Positions 43,281-51,975 of a DNA stretch of 64,000 bases are shown in pieces. The position numbers and the translations under genes are program-made. The stretch is from positions 124,001-188,000 of the forward strand of contig JBPOEY010000003.1 of NCBI GenBank assembly GCA_051251645.1. Reading direction: 5' to 3'. Source of the DNA: Litorimonas sp051251645. Lineage in GTDB: Bacteria; Pseudomonadota; Alphaproteobacteria; Caulobacterales; Maricaulaceae. The notes below the pieces were generated by a model. That model was not told the DNA's origin. It saw only the letters and a program-made list of their open reading frames with translations, and ran no database searches. The stretch's first letter is position 1. Every line of letters begins with the position of its first letter.

Positions 43281-44543
43281 ATGAAGCTGATGAACGTGAC
43301 ACGGATTGTTGATGGGTTTGCGAGCGTCTGGCTGGTCTTCTGGCTGAGCTTCTTTGCCGTTTATATTCATTTTGGTGCGCTGGGATTTTCTGGGCTCGCG
43401 ATCCTTCTGGGCGTTGTCGGATGGCTCGTTTGGTTCATCCATCGGGATGCTATTCCGCTAAACAGTCGTCTTGTCATATTTCCTGGTGTTGCGTTTGCGC
43501 TATTCTTTGGCTGGCTTGCGCTTAGCGCATCCTGGAGCGACGCCGGGCCAGAGACCGCCTACCGCCTTGCCGGGCAGCTGGCTTTAATGGCGGCTTTGCC
43601 AGCCTTTCTGCTGTCCCGAACCGAATGGCGGCGGACGGTGCTGAGCCAAATCTTGATGGCTGTTGCGCTGGCGGGTGTAGCCATTTTGGCGCTGGATGTG
43701 GCGTCGGGCTATGGCATCAACACGTTTCTCGACCCGGTCAACGTGAATGGCGATTTGAACGAGCGGCAGGGCGACGCAGAGAAGAATATCGGGCGCGGGC
43801 ATGTGACCTATGCCGTGATTATGCCGTTGCTGTTAGCGCTCTTTGCGACCCGATTGTCGCCCGGGCGGTTTTGGCCGACGGCAATCGTTTTCATTGCGTT
43901 GATCCTGACCGGGACGATGCTCAACCGATTGTCTATTGCGCCGACGATCATGATCATGGCCGCTCCGTTGGTTTTTATCGGCTATAAAACGCCCCGATGG
44001 GGCTTGCGTCTTTCGCTGGGGACATTCGCGGCATCGATTATGTTGGCTCCGCTTGTCGGTATTCTCTCCCGTATGGCCGGAGAGGGCGCAATGGCGCGTC
44101 TCCCCATGAGTTGGGATCACCGTCTGCGGATGTGGGATTATAGCCTGTCGCGGATCAGCGAGTCGCCTTGGATTGGGAAGGGTCTCGATAGTTCGCGCAG
44201 TTTTCAGGATGCCTTTACCACCCGTATCGGGGTTGATGTGCCATTCGTGTCTTTGCATCCGCATAATATTGGACTGCAGACTTGGGTCGAAGCAGGCTTT
44301 ATCGGCGCGCTTTTGCTGACTTTGGCCTTGGTTAGCCTCTATGCGCCGCTTCGCCGCCTCACGGGTGATCATGCGTGGCGGGGGGCTGCCGTGTCTGGTT
44401 TGCTAATGGGGGCCGCGGTGGCGAGTGCTGTGACTGTCGGAGCTTGGCAATATTGGTGGTGGGGTCTGCTTGGCCTTAGTCTCGCACTTGTCATGTTGAT
44501 CCCGACCGAATTCGCCCTGTTGTCTCACGATACTATTGAATAA
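43281..44543 (+). CDS. O-antigen ligase/polymerase-like membrane protein
   Basis: 420 residues with about ten to twelve membrane helices and the Wzy_C/WaaL-type large loop: RMWDYSLSRISESPWIGKGLDSS and SLHPHNIGLQTWVEAGFIGALLL, where the conserved Arg and the His-containing HNxxLQxxxE segment are seen. Such proteins join or polymerise glycans from undecaprenyl diphosphate on the periplasmic face. With the following glycosyltransferase it probably serves a surface polysaccharide. Whether it is WaaL or Wzy cannot be told. Confidence 0.85.
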   Translation: MKLMNVTRIVDGFASVWLVFWLSFFAVYIHFGALGFSGLAILLGVVGWLVWFIHRDAIPLNSRLVIFPGVAFALFFGWLALSASWSDAGPETAYRLAGQLALMAALPAFLLSRTEWRRTVLSQILMAVALAGVAILALDVASGYGINTFLDPVNVNGDLNERQGDAEKNIGRGHVTYAVIMPLLLALFATRLSPGRFWPTAIVFIALILTGTMLNRLSIAPTIMIMAAPLVFIGYKTPRWGLRLSLGTFAASIMLAPLVGILSRMAGEGAMARLPMSWDHRLRMWDYSLSRISESPWIGKGLDSSRSFQDAFTTRIGVDVPFVSLHPHNIGLQTWVEAGFIGALLLTLALVSLYAPLRRLTGDHAWRGAAVSGLLMGAAVASAVTVGAWQYWWWGLLGLSLALVMLIPTEFALLSHDTIE

Positions 44544-44554
44544 GTGTCGAACTG

Positions 44555-45454
44555 ATGAGTGATCGCAACACAGTCAAGACTGACGACGACCGTATTTCTG
44601 TTGTCATGGTGTCCTACATGACGGGACCCGCCTTATTGGAAGCCATCAAATCGGTCCAAAATGACCCTGATATTCATGAGCTGATAATTGTTGATAATGG
44701 CAACGCCCCAGCCGATCGAAAACGTCTCTTTGAGGTGGCACAGCGCAGCAGAACAGTTCGTCTTTTACAGGGCCACGGCAATATTGGCTTTGCGCGCGGC
44801 TGCAATTATGGTGCGGCTTTGGCGACGGGAAACTATCTCCTTTTCCTCAATCCCGATGCCATCATCGAAACCGGGGCCGCGCGCAAATTGGTGGACGCAG
44901 GCGACGCGGTCCAAACGCCGTGGATTGCGGGCGGAATGCTGCTGAGTGCTAACGGACAAGAACAACGCGGCACGCGCCGAGGACGGCTTAACTTTGGCTC
45001 TGCCATCGCCAGCTTTACGCCGCTGCACCGTCTTCCGGGTATTCGGTCCATCCACCGCGACGCAGACCCATTGCCCGACGGGCCTGTGCCGATGCCAACG
45101 GTTTCTGGCGCTTGCATTATGACGGACCAGGCTTCCTTCGATCAGGTCGGCGGGTTCGATGACGGGTATTTCCTACATGTTGAGGACATCGCCATTTGTC
45201 GAACCGTTCGGTGGGCGGGCGGCGCTGTTGTCTTCGTCCCTGATGCACGGGCCATGCACCACGGCTCAACGTCTGATGTCGCACGCCTCTGGGTGGAATG
45301 GCACAAGTTGAAGGGCTTCTTGCGCTATTTCTGGACCTCGCGGCCGGGATTCATGGCGAAAATTGCGACCATCTTGGGGGCACCGCTCATGGCTATTATG
45401 CTGTTTACGCGCTTTGTTATGTTGTCACTCCGCAACGCTATGCGCGGTCGCTAA
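44555..45454 (+). CDS. family 2 glycosyltransferase (rhamnosyltransferase type)
   Basis: 299 residues. GT-A fold: ISVVMVSYMTG at the start, IIVDNGN, GHGNIGFARGCNYGAA and FLNPDA as the DxD-like motif, then SGACIMTDQASFDQVGGFDDGYFLHVEDIAICRTV, the family acceptor block. A hydrophobic C-terminal helix may anchor it to the membrane. It follows the ligase-like gene by 11 bases. Family members often add rhamnose or similar sugars; the sugar here is unknown. Confidence 0.9.
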   Translation: MSDRNTVKTDDDRISVVMVSYMTGPALLEAIKSVQNDPDIHELIIVDNGNAPADRKRLFEVAQRSRTVRLLQGHGNIGFARGCNYGAALATGNYLLFLNPDAIIETGAARKLVDAGDAVQTPWIAGGMLLSANGQEQRGTRRGRLNFGSAIASFTPLHRLPGIRSIHRDADPLPDGPVPMPTVSGACIMTDQASFDQVGGFDDGYFLHVEDIAICRTVRWAGGAVVFVPDARAMHHGSTSDVARLWVEWHKLKGFLRYFWTSRPGFMAKIATILGAPLMAIMLFTRFVMLSLRNAMRGR

Positions 45455-45506
45455 TACAATAGCGCGGAATTCTGTGTTATAGTCATTCCATCTCAGGGGG
45501 ATTATT

Positions 45507-45887
45507 ATGCAACTCGGCGCTTTTTCTATTAGCCTTACTGTGGCTGACATACATAAATCTAAGGCCTTTTACGAAACGCTCGGCTTTACTGAGGCGGGCG
45601 GAAATATCGATCAAAATTGGCTCGTGTTAGCCAATGGTGACACTAAAATCGGTTTGTTTCATGGCCTATTCGATAAGAATTTACTGACGTTTAATCCCGG
45701 CTGGAATCAACGCGCGCAAGACCTCGACATGTTCGAAGATGTGCGAGACCTCCAGTCTCGGCTGCAGGCGGCGGGGCTCGACCTTGTTCGCGCGGCAGAC
45801 CCGGATGGCGATGGACCGGACTATTTCACGTTAATTGATCCGGATGGAAACCCAATTCTGATTGATCAACATCGTCCAAAAGCCTAA
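45507..45887 (+). CDS. VOC-family (glyoxalase-like) protein
   Basis: 126 residues, a single vicinal-oxygen-chelate domain: FSISLTVADIHKSKAFYETLGF at the start and YFTLIDPDGNPILIDQH at the end. A substrate cannot be deduced. It has its own small leader (AGGGGG before the ATG), so transcription may be separate from the glycan genes upstream. It overlaps the convergent glycosyltransferase gene by four bases. Confidence 0.85.
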   Translation: MQLGAFSISLTVADIHKSKAFYETLGFTEAGGNIDQNWLVLANGDTKIGLFHGLFDKNLLTFNPGWNQRAQDLDMFEDVRDLQSRLQAAGLDLVRAADPDGDGPDYFTLIDPDGNPILIDQHRPKA

Positions 45888-47449
45888 TCTACGATAGCCC
45901 AATGAGTGAGGTCAGCGGTCGAACAGTTTTCAGTCAGATAGACTGTGAGGCTCGTGTCTCTGCCTTTGGCATAATTCGTTCCTTCGATCGTTTTGCCTTT
46001 TTTGGCACAGTCGGGGGCAGTCGTATTATCCGCGAGAACAAGCACATCGCCAGGTATGGCGTCGCGCGTCAATCGCGTTTGTGTGTCGGTTAAAAAGACC
46101 AAGGAAGGCTCACGATAATCCGGGGACACGATGCGCGGGCCAGTGGGAATATTGGCGACCAAGCGCGGGGTTAGGTCAATCAGGGGGCTATGTCCGATCA
46201 CGCCGCCAAAACCTAGGCCAAGGAAGAGCGCCGCAAATATTAGCGCGCGTTTATCGTGTTGGTGGAGCAGGCAGACCCCCACCGACAGGGCGAGTGCGAT
46301 CAGGCCTGCTGCAATCAAGAAGACCCAGATCGGGGCGATTGCCGTCCAAAGCGTTGCGGCGACACCAATGGAAAGCAAACAGCCTATAACGGCGGCGAGC
46401 GTTAGTCCGGCCACTCTTGTTTTGCGCGCGTCCACGAGCCTGACCCAGCCTGCGCCCGCGAGTAACGCTAGCGCTGGATAGAGGATGAGCGTGTAATGCG
46501 GCAGTTTGGTCGGGACAAATTCTAGCAGGATCCACATCGGCACAAGCCAAGCAATCATCAGGCGGATGTCGTGATCGGCTCGGTTTCGCCATGCGAAGAG
46601 CGCGGCGACCGGCACAGCAAGAATGCCGGGCCAAAACATGAACAAGGTCGTGAATAAATAATAGCCGGGCACGCCACCATGGGTTTCCTGTGCGCCCGCG
46701 ATTTTGCCACTGAAATCCCGACCCAGCGCTTCAGCAAAGAAAGCGCCGTCCGTTTTCAGACCAATGGCGACAAACCACGGCACGGCAATCATCAGGGCCA
46801 CAAGGATCGGCAGAGGTTTGATGATGGCCCGGACGCGCGCCGCGGATCGGTTCCACACCGCGTCCATGACAAGGGCTAAGATCGCGAGACCCAAGAGGAT
46901 CGGACCTTTAAGCAAGATCCCAAACGCCAGACCCAACCATGTGGGCCAAGCTTTGCGGGTTGCCACCCCATAGAGAACCACGGCGCTGGCTCCGGCCAAC
47001 ATCGCATCCGTTTTTGCGATATGAGCTTCAAACATGAGCGAAACGGAAACGGCGAGCAATCCGGCACCGATAATGGCTTCGCGCCGATCAAAGATCGCTG
47101 CGCCGCAGAGATAGGTCGCCCAAATGGCGATGAGTGCGCCGAGGACGCTCGGCAAACGGTGCGCCCAGATCGCGCGTTCGCCGCGTTTCACATCATCAAT
47201 TTGCCCTGTCGCGCTTAAACTGGCGATCTGTGCCCAATAGGCGCCTGCGGGTTTTTTATGACGGGCTTGGTCTTGAAAGCGAATATCGATCAAGTCGCCC
47301 GTCTCAACCATTTGAACTGTGGCTTGAACATAGCGCGACTCGTCCCGATCAATCGGCGGGATTGAGGCGATGCCGGGCAGAAATGCAATTAACCCAATAA
47401 GGGTCAGAAACAGTAAATCGCGAAGGCGGTTTGACGTGAAGTCGAGCAT
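45884..47449 (-). CDS. family 39 (ArnT-like) lipid-linked glycosyltransferase
   Basis: 521 residues from the ATG at 47449; the open frame runs to 47608 but would overlap the divergent gene. The first periplasmic loop has PPIDRDESRYVQATVQM with the catalytic Asp-Glu pair, and RFQDQARHKKPAGAYWAQ, both diagnostic of the PMT/ArnT superfamily. About eleven or twelve membrane helices follow, with a soluble C-terminal part. These enzymes transfer a sugar from a polyprenyl-phosphate carrier to lipid A or other acceptors outside the inner membrane. It is divergent from a polyprenyl-phosphate-type GT2 gene that could make its donor. Confidence 0.9.
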   Translation of the reverse strand: MLDFTSNRLRDLLFLTLIGLIAFLPGIASIPPIDRDESRYVQATVQMVETGDLIDIRFQDQARHKKPAGAYWAQIASLSATGQIDDVKRGERAIWAHRLPSVLGALIAIWATYLCGAAIFDRREAIIGAGLLAVSVSLMFEAHIAKTDAMLAGASAVVLYGVATRKAWPTWLGLAFGILLKGPILLGLAILALVMDAVWNRSAARVRAIIKPLPILVALMIAVPWFVAIGLKTDGAFFAEALGRDFSGKIAGAQETHGGVPGYYLFTTLFMFWPGILAVPVAALFAWRNRADHDIRLMIAWLVPMWILLEFVPTKLPHYTLILYPALALLAGAGWVRLVDARKTRVAGLTLAAVIGCLLSIGVAATLWTAIAPIWVFLIAAGLIALALSVGVCLLHQHDKRALIFAALFLGLGFGGVIGHSPLIDLTPRLVANIPTGPRIVSPDYREPSLVFLTDTQTRLTRDAIPGDVLVLADNTTAPDCAKKGKTIEGTNYAKGRDTSLTVYLTENCSTADLTHWAIVD

Positions 47450-47535
47450 ATTTTTCGAATGCCGTGGTCCGCGACCAAGAGCAAGAGCGGCACTGCGCAC
47501 TTGTCCGTTTGCGACACGCCTGCCAAAGCGAATAC

Positions 47536-48273
47536 ATGTCCAATGACACTTTACCAAAGCTCGCTGTTGTCCTGCCCGCCTATAATGAATCGGGTAATCT
47601 CGGCCCACTGATTACGGAGATCAACGCTGCGCTGCAGGGTGTTGCCCACGAAATTGTTGTGACGGATGATGGCTCGACGGATGACACACAGGCGCGTTTG
47701 ATCGCGCTGAAGGCTGAGTTCCCGCAACTTCGCGTACTGGCCCACCGACAGAACGCTGGACAAAGCCGGGCACTGCGCACGGCCATTATGGCCGCCCGTG
47801 CGCCCATGATTGCAACATTGGATTCGGATGGGCAAAATGTTCCTGCCGACATTCCCGCCCTTTACGCGCAAATGACCCGAGACGACGCGCCTGACACTCT
47901 TGCCATGGTTGGTGGACGACGGGCCAAGCGCAAGGATACAGCGGCTAAGCGTTTCGGCTCGCGTATCGGCAATGGTGTGCGCAAGCGTTTGCTGCATGAT
48001 GAGGCTGACGATACCGGTTGCGGGTTGAAGGTTTTTTGCCGTCAGGCGTTTCTAGAACTGCCTTACTTCGATCACATCCACCGTTATTTGCCCGCGCTGA
48101 TGCTGCGCGAAGGCTATGCGTGCGAATATCGCGATGTGTCCCACCGCGAGCGCGGCGCAGGCGAAAGCAAATATACGAACTTCGGACGCCTAAAGGTCAG
48201 TATTGCGGATTTGCGCGGCGTGCGCTGGCTTATTAGTCGCGCGCGTCAGTCCGGTGGGTATGACGAATTATAG
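47536..48273 (+). CDS. family 2 glycosyltransferase (polyprenyl-phosphate sugar synthase type)
   Basis: 245 residues from the ATG at 47536. Features: VVLPAYNESGNLGPLI, VTDDGSTDDT, TLDSDGQNVPAD, then HRERGAGESKYTNFGR, as in DPM1/ArnC-like enzymes that load a sugar onto polyprenyl phosphate. There is no C-terminal membrane domain, so it would be a soluble or peripheral DPM1-like form. The divergent ArnT-like gene 86 bp away is a natural user of such a lipid-linked sugar, making the two a likely functional pair. Confidence 0.88.
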   Translation: MSNDTLPKLAVVLPAYNESGNLGPLITEINAALQGVAHEIVVTDDGSTDDTQARLIALKAEFPQLRVLAHRQNAGQSRALRTAIMAARAPMIATLDSDGQNVPADIPALYAQMTRDDAPDTLAMVGGRRAKRKDTAAKRFGSRIGNGVRKRLLHDEADDTGCGLKVFCRQAFLELPYFDHIHRYLPALMLREGYACEYRDVSHRERGAGESKYTNFGRLKVSIADLRGVRWLISRARQSGGYDEL

Positions 48274-48324
48274 GTCTAAACGCCGCAGATGTCTTTACCC
48301 GCCCTTAATAGGTCCGCGCGCAGA

Positions 48325-48341
48325 CTAACAGTTAGTTAACC
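48325..48341 (+). promoter_or_regulatory. CtrA-like site, one mismatch
   Basis: CTAA-CAGTTAG-TTAACC, one base away from the TTAA-N7-TTAACC consensus, 22 bases upstream of the membrane protein start at 48363. It may control the membrane protein and the EAL gene behind it. Weak evidence alone. Confidence 0.3.
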
Positions 48342-48362
48342 AAGTTTTGCGGGGGCCGCATA

Positions 48363-48800
48363 ATGCGCGTGCTTTCAGTTTTTCCTTTGATGACCGTCCC
48401 GGTCATTATCTATAATCTTCTCGCCTTGACGGGTCAGGCTCTGTCCAGCGTGGACGCCATGCGTCTTCGTTTGGATACAGACTTTCTTGTCGTGCCGATG
48501 GCCAGCGGTGTCAATTGGTCCATTACGCCCGGACATGCCCTGACGAGCTTAGCGCTTGTCTGTCTCTTCTTCGAACTCATCAAATCGACAGGCACAGGCC
48601 GGGCGGCAGTCATGAATCATGCTTTTTCGCTGATCCTCTTCATCATTTGTCTCGTCCAATTTCTGTTGATGCCGGCGTTTGCGACGTCGGTCTTTTTCAT
48701 CCTTGGAACGATGACCCTGCTAGATGTCTTGGCAGGCTTCATGGTGACGATCGCGTCGGCCCGGCGTGACTTTGGGGTCGATGCTGGCTTCGCGGATTAA
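48363..48800 (+). CDS. hypothetical four-helix membrane protein
   Basis: 145 residues with about four hydrophobic helices: near residues 5-27, 58-75, 85-110 and 112-132. The segments include VFPLMTVPVIIYNLLALTG and FSLILFIICLVQFLLMPAF. I do not recognise a family. It is five bases upstream of the GGDEF/EAL protein gene and almost certainly co-transcribed with it, which hints that it may be a membrane partner of that signalling protein. Confidence 0.7.
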   Translation: MRVLSVFPLMTVPVIIYNLLALTGQALSSVDAMRLRLDTDFLVVPMASGVNWSITPGHALTSLALVCLFFELIKSTGTGRAAVMNHAFSLILFIICLVQFLLMPAFATSVFFILGTMTLLDVLAGFMVTIASARRDFGVDAGFAD

Positions 48801-48805
48801 CAAAG

Positions 48806-50467
48806 ATGGGGGCCACGCCAAAAGACCCAAAGACGATGGCGCGCGAAACCCGTTCCCCTTTGCTTGAACCAGCGCTGCTGTCTGATGCGCTGAGCTTGGC
48901 GGGCGCGCACGCGTTTGAAATGGGAGAAGATGGATATCTTGATTTTGCAGATCGCGCCGCGCTTGAACGCTATCTGATCGAAAATCCAGATACGATGAAG
49001 ACCGCGCAATCTGATTGGGAAGGTCGGATGCAGCGGCACGATATTCGCGAGAGGCAGAGCGCGATTAAGTCCCTTACTTTTGACGGCGCGCGCTATCAGT
49101 TGGATTATTCTTTACGCGACACAATGGGCGAGCCGCGTCATGTGCGCGAAGTGGCTGAGGCGATCGCCTGTGCCGACGGCCGTGCGACGCTTATTCGGGG
49201 CGTCATTATTGACCGGACCGACGATGTCCGAAATGACGACGCGATCATTTGGCACGCGCGACACGACGCGCTGACACGATTGCCGAACCGGGCAGCTCTG
49301 GTCGAAGGCGGCACGCAGCTCGCGGGTCTTGGCGGGCGGATCGGGATTCCCGTTTACTTGCTGCGTCTGCGTCTCAGCAATTTAGAGACGTTAACGGCGA
49401 CCTTTGGCGAGGGTTTGCGTGAACAACTTTTGCAGCAGGCCGCGGACCGTATGCAAGCGGCCTTGCGCACGCCGGATCTTGTGGCGCGGTTGGACGGACC
49501 TGACTTCGCCGCGGTCACGCTCAATTCTGATCCTGATACACTCAGTCTTCGTCTCAGGGCCGCCGTCACAGCCGAGCTGTATCAGACGCCGTTTGGCCCG
49601 CTCGCGCTAGAACTCGAATCTGCGCGCGCTCCGCTCGATACAGTCGGCCGCGCTTTGATCGTAACAGGCCGGGCTTTGTCTGGCGATAATACGCCAATTG
49701 CGCCGACAGCGCCCCGTCTGCCGAGTGTCGATGAGGCCTTAGACGAAGACCTCTTAGAACTGGCCTTCCAACCCATTGTTCACGCGGTGAGCCAAGAGTT
49801 CCATCATCATGAATGCCTCCTGCGTTTGCGCGATGATACGGGACGATTATCGAGCGCATTTCCTTTCATCGTGGCCGCAGAAGGCGCGGGCGAAGTCCAC
49901 CGGATCGATCTCTATGTGCTCGATCAGGCTATTCCCCATTTGCAAGCTGACACGAATTTGCACCTCGCCATAAACGTCTCTGCAGGCACAATTGGTAATG
50001 ATGCCCATAGCGTCGCCTATATTGATCGATTGCGTGGACTTGGCGCGCTGACCGAACGAATTACGCTTGAGATGACGGAAACTTTGGCCGTCGATGATCC
50101 GGCACAGGCCTCGCGCTTCTCCGCCGAAGTGCGCGGATTGGGTTGCCGTTTTGCCGTGGACGACTTTGCCTCCGGCCATACGAGTTTCCGCAACCTGCTC
50201 GCTGTCGAAGCCGATTGCATCAAAATTGATGGCAGCCTCGTGCGGGGTGTTGCCTTAGATGCCAATAAACAGGCCTTTATCCGCATGATGGTCGATTTGG
50301 CGTCGACCTTCTCCGTCGAAACGGTGGCCGAGATGGTCGAAGATCGGGCGGACGCACAAATTCTTGCGCGCTTGGGCGTAGATTATCTGCAAGGCTATTA
50401 TTTTGGCCGCCCAGGACCGTCGCCCATGCAACCGAAAACACCGCCAAGCCCGTCCAGAGCAGCATGA
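48806..50467 (+). CDS. PAS-like/degenerate GGDEF/EAL c-di-GMP phosphodiesterase
   Basis: 553 residues. A PAS-like N-terminal region (about 30-150) leads to a GGDEF-type domain that begins HDALTRLPNR but has DGPDF (230-234) in place of GGDEF, so cyclase activity is unlikely. The EAL domain keeps the catalytic set: Glu336 in ECLLRL (normally EALLR), Asn390, Glu422 in LEMTE, the Asp452-Asp453 pair in DDFASG, Lys473, Glu509 and Gln529. It should hydrolyse c-di-GMP, perhaps controlled by the PAS-like region. No membrane helix; the upstream membrane protein gene may provide one. Confidence 0.9.
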   Translation: MGATPKDPKTMARETRSPLLEPALLSDALSLAGAHAFEMGEDGYLDFADRAALERYLIENPDTMKTAQSDWEGRMQRHDIRERQSAIKSLTFDGARYQLDYSLRDTMGEPRHVREVAEAIACADGRATLIRGVIIDRTDDVRNDDAIIWHARHDALTRLPNRAALVEGGTQLAGLGGRIGIPVYLLRLRLSNLETLTATFGEGLREQLLQQAADRMQAALRTPDLVARLDGPDFAAVTLNSDPDTLSLRLRAAVTAELYQTPFGPLALELESARAPLDTVGRALIVTGRALSGDNTPIAPTAPRLPSVDEALDEDLLELAFQPIVHAVSQEFHHHECLLRLRDDTGRLSSAFPFIVAAEGAGEVHRIDLYVLDQAIPHLQADTNLHLAINVSAGTIGNDAHSVAYIDRLRGLGALTERITLEMTETLAVDDPAQASRFSAEVRGLGCRFAVDDFASGHTSFRNLLAVEADCIKIDGSLVRGVALDANKQAFIRMMVDLASTFSVETVAEMVEDRADAQILARLGVDYLQGYYFGRPGPSPMQPKTPPSPSRAA

Positions 50468-50498
50468 CGCGGTCACACGGTCGTGCTAGGCAAACCCC

Positions 50499-51254
50499 AT
50501 GCGTGAGTCCGCCGAACGTCTAGAGAGTTTCTACGCGACACCGCTTGGGCGGATGGCGCGGGATATGGCACTCCGACGGTTGCGCACGCTCTGGCCTGAT
50601 CTGGCCGGAAATAATGCGCTTGGATTTGGTTACACCGCCCCGTTTCTTGAAAGCTACCGCAAGAGCGCAAATCGCATCGTGCTGGCTAATCCTGCTGGGC
50701 AGGGGGCTATCGCTCACCAATCCTCGCGCGGGGTCATGGCCTGCGTGGCGGATGAAACGCTGTTGCCGTTCTCTGACGCGACCTTCGACCGGGTGCTGTG
50801 CGTCCATGCGGTAGAAGAAGCGGATGATCTGCCGGGATTACTGCGCGAATTATGGCGTGTGACGCAGCCGGAAGGCCGGATCGTTGTAGTTGCAGCGGGC
50901 CGTTCTGGCCTCTGGGCGCAGCGCGATAGCCTGCCGTTTGGCGCGGGGCGTCCTTTTTCACGCAATCAATTGCGCGCACGATTGATCACCGCAGGTTTCA
51001 GCCCAACCGTGGGATCTGGCGCGCTGTATGGCCCGCCTGTGACACGTCTCTCAGGGCTCAAAATTGCTTCAGGATTTGAACGGTTCGGTGAAACAATCTG
51101 CCCGGGTTTGGCCGGATTGGTGATGGTCGAAGCGATCCGTCGGCTCTATGTCGAACCCGATCGATTGGAGACAGCCAAAGTACGCGCCCCATTATTTGGC
51201 GGCACGGCGCAACCGACTGTCGAACGAAATGAGCGTGTGGAGACGGCCGAATGA
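50499..51254 (+). CDS. class I SAM-dependent methyltransferase
   Basis: 251 residues. The SAM-binding motif I is poorly preserved (NNALGFGYTAPFLE), but the post-I and motif IV region (DETLLPFSDATFDRVLCVHAVEEADDLPGLLRELWRVTQ, read across its parts) is typical of the Methyltransf_11 group. The substrate is unknown. Its stop overlaps the chorismate mutase start by four bases, so the two are coupled; similar methyltransferase genes precede tyrosine-pathway genes in other alphaproteobacteria. Confidence 0.85.
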   Translation: MRESAERLESFYATPLGRMARDMALRRLRTLWPDLAGNNALGFGYTAPFLESYRKSANRIVLANPAGQGAIAHQSSRGVMACVADETLLPFSDATFDRVLCVHAVEEADDLPGLLRELWRVTQPEGRIVVVAAGRSGLWAQRDSLPFGAGRPFSRNQLRARLITAGFSPTVGSGALYGPPVTRLSGLKIASGFERFGETICPGLAGLVMVEAIRRLYVEPDRLETAKVRAPLFGGTAQPTVERNERVETAE

Positions 51255-51967
51255 GCGGGAATACCGATCTAGAGAAAGTCCGGCGAGAGTTGGACCGGGT
51301 TGACCGAGCAATGCTCGGATTGATCGCTGAACGTTTGGCGCTGTCGGCGGATGTTCGCAGAGCGAAAGCCGGGGCTAAGCTTTGGCGGCCCGCGCGGGAA
51401 GATAGTCATGTCGCCGACCTTGTGGCGATGGCGCAAGGAACGGATACACCGCCCGCCCTGGTCTCGCGTATCTGGGCAGAATTAATGAGCGCGTCTATTT
51501 CTGTGCAAGGGTCAACCCGGCTACACTTCGCGCTCGAAGGCGATACACGCACCAATCTGGCGCTGATCCGAGATCGTTTTGGCGGTAGTCTGCCACTGCT
51601 CTCTTATCCGACCAGCTCTGCTGCGCTTGCCGCCGCTTATGGTGACGCCGAAGGGATTGCGGTTGTGCCCGCCCCGGGCGGGATGAATAATTGGTGGACC
51701 TCGCTTGCGCTCGGTGGGGCGATGTCAGATTTCAAAATCGTTGCCGCTTTGCCGCGCATCGGCGTGGACGGCTGGCCGCAAGCGGTCGCCGTGGCGGCGA
51801 TTGACCTCGATCTGGCGGCGGGTCGCGTGCTCTGCGCTATTCGCGGAAAAGCTGACGGCAAGCTACGCGCCGAAAGTGGTGACTTGTGCCTTTACGAGAT
51901 GAACAGCGCGGACGGGGTGGATCGGGATAGCGTGATCGGCTACCTGCCGCCTTCTGTTTCAAGCTAG
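51251..51967 (+). CDS. chorismate mutase with decayed prephenate-dehydratase-like tail
   Basis: 238 residues. Residues 1-90 form an AroQ-type helical chorismate mutase (VRRELDRVDRAMLGLIAERLALSADVRRAK, read in parts, then RPAREDSHVADL), with the arginines and the lysine expected in the active site. The rest (about 95-238) is not needed for mutase activity. It has FALEGD, SSAALAAAYGDAEGIAVVPAPGGMNNWW, a layout like the first lobe of prephenate dehydratase but without its TRF catalytic motif. It feeds prephenate to the TyrC encoded eight bases downstream. The tail may be a sensor or a relic of a P-protein. Confidence 0.85.
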   Translation: MSGNTDLEKVRRELDRVDRAMLGLIAERLALSADVRRAKAGAKLWRPAREDSHVADLVAMAQGTDTPPALVSRIWAELMSASISVQGSTRLHFALEGDTRTNLALIRDRFGGSLPLLSYPTSSAALAAAYGDAEGIAVVPAPGGMNNWWTSLALGGAMSDFKIVAALPRIGVDGWPQAVAVAAIDLDLAAGRVLCAIRGKADGKLRAESGDLCLYEMNSADGVDRDSVIGYLPPSVSS

Positions 51968-51975
51968 GGTTTTTC

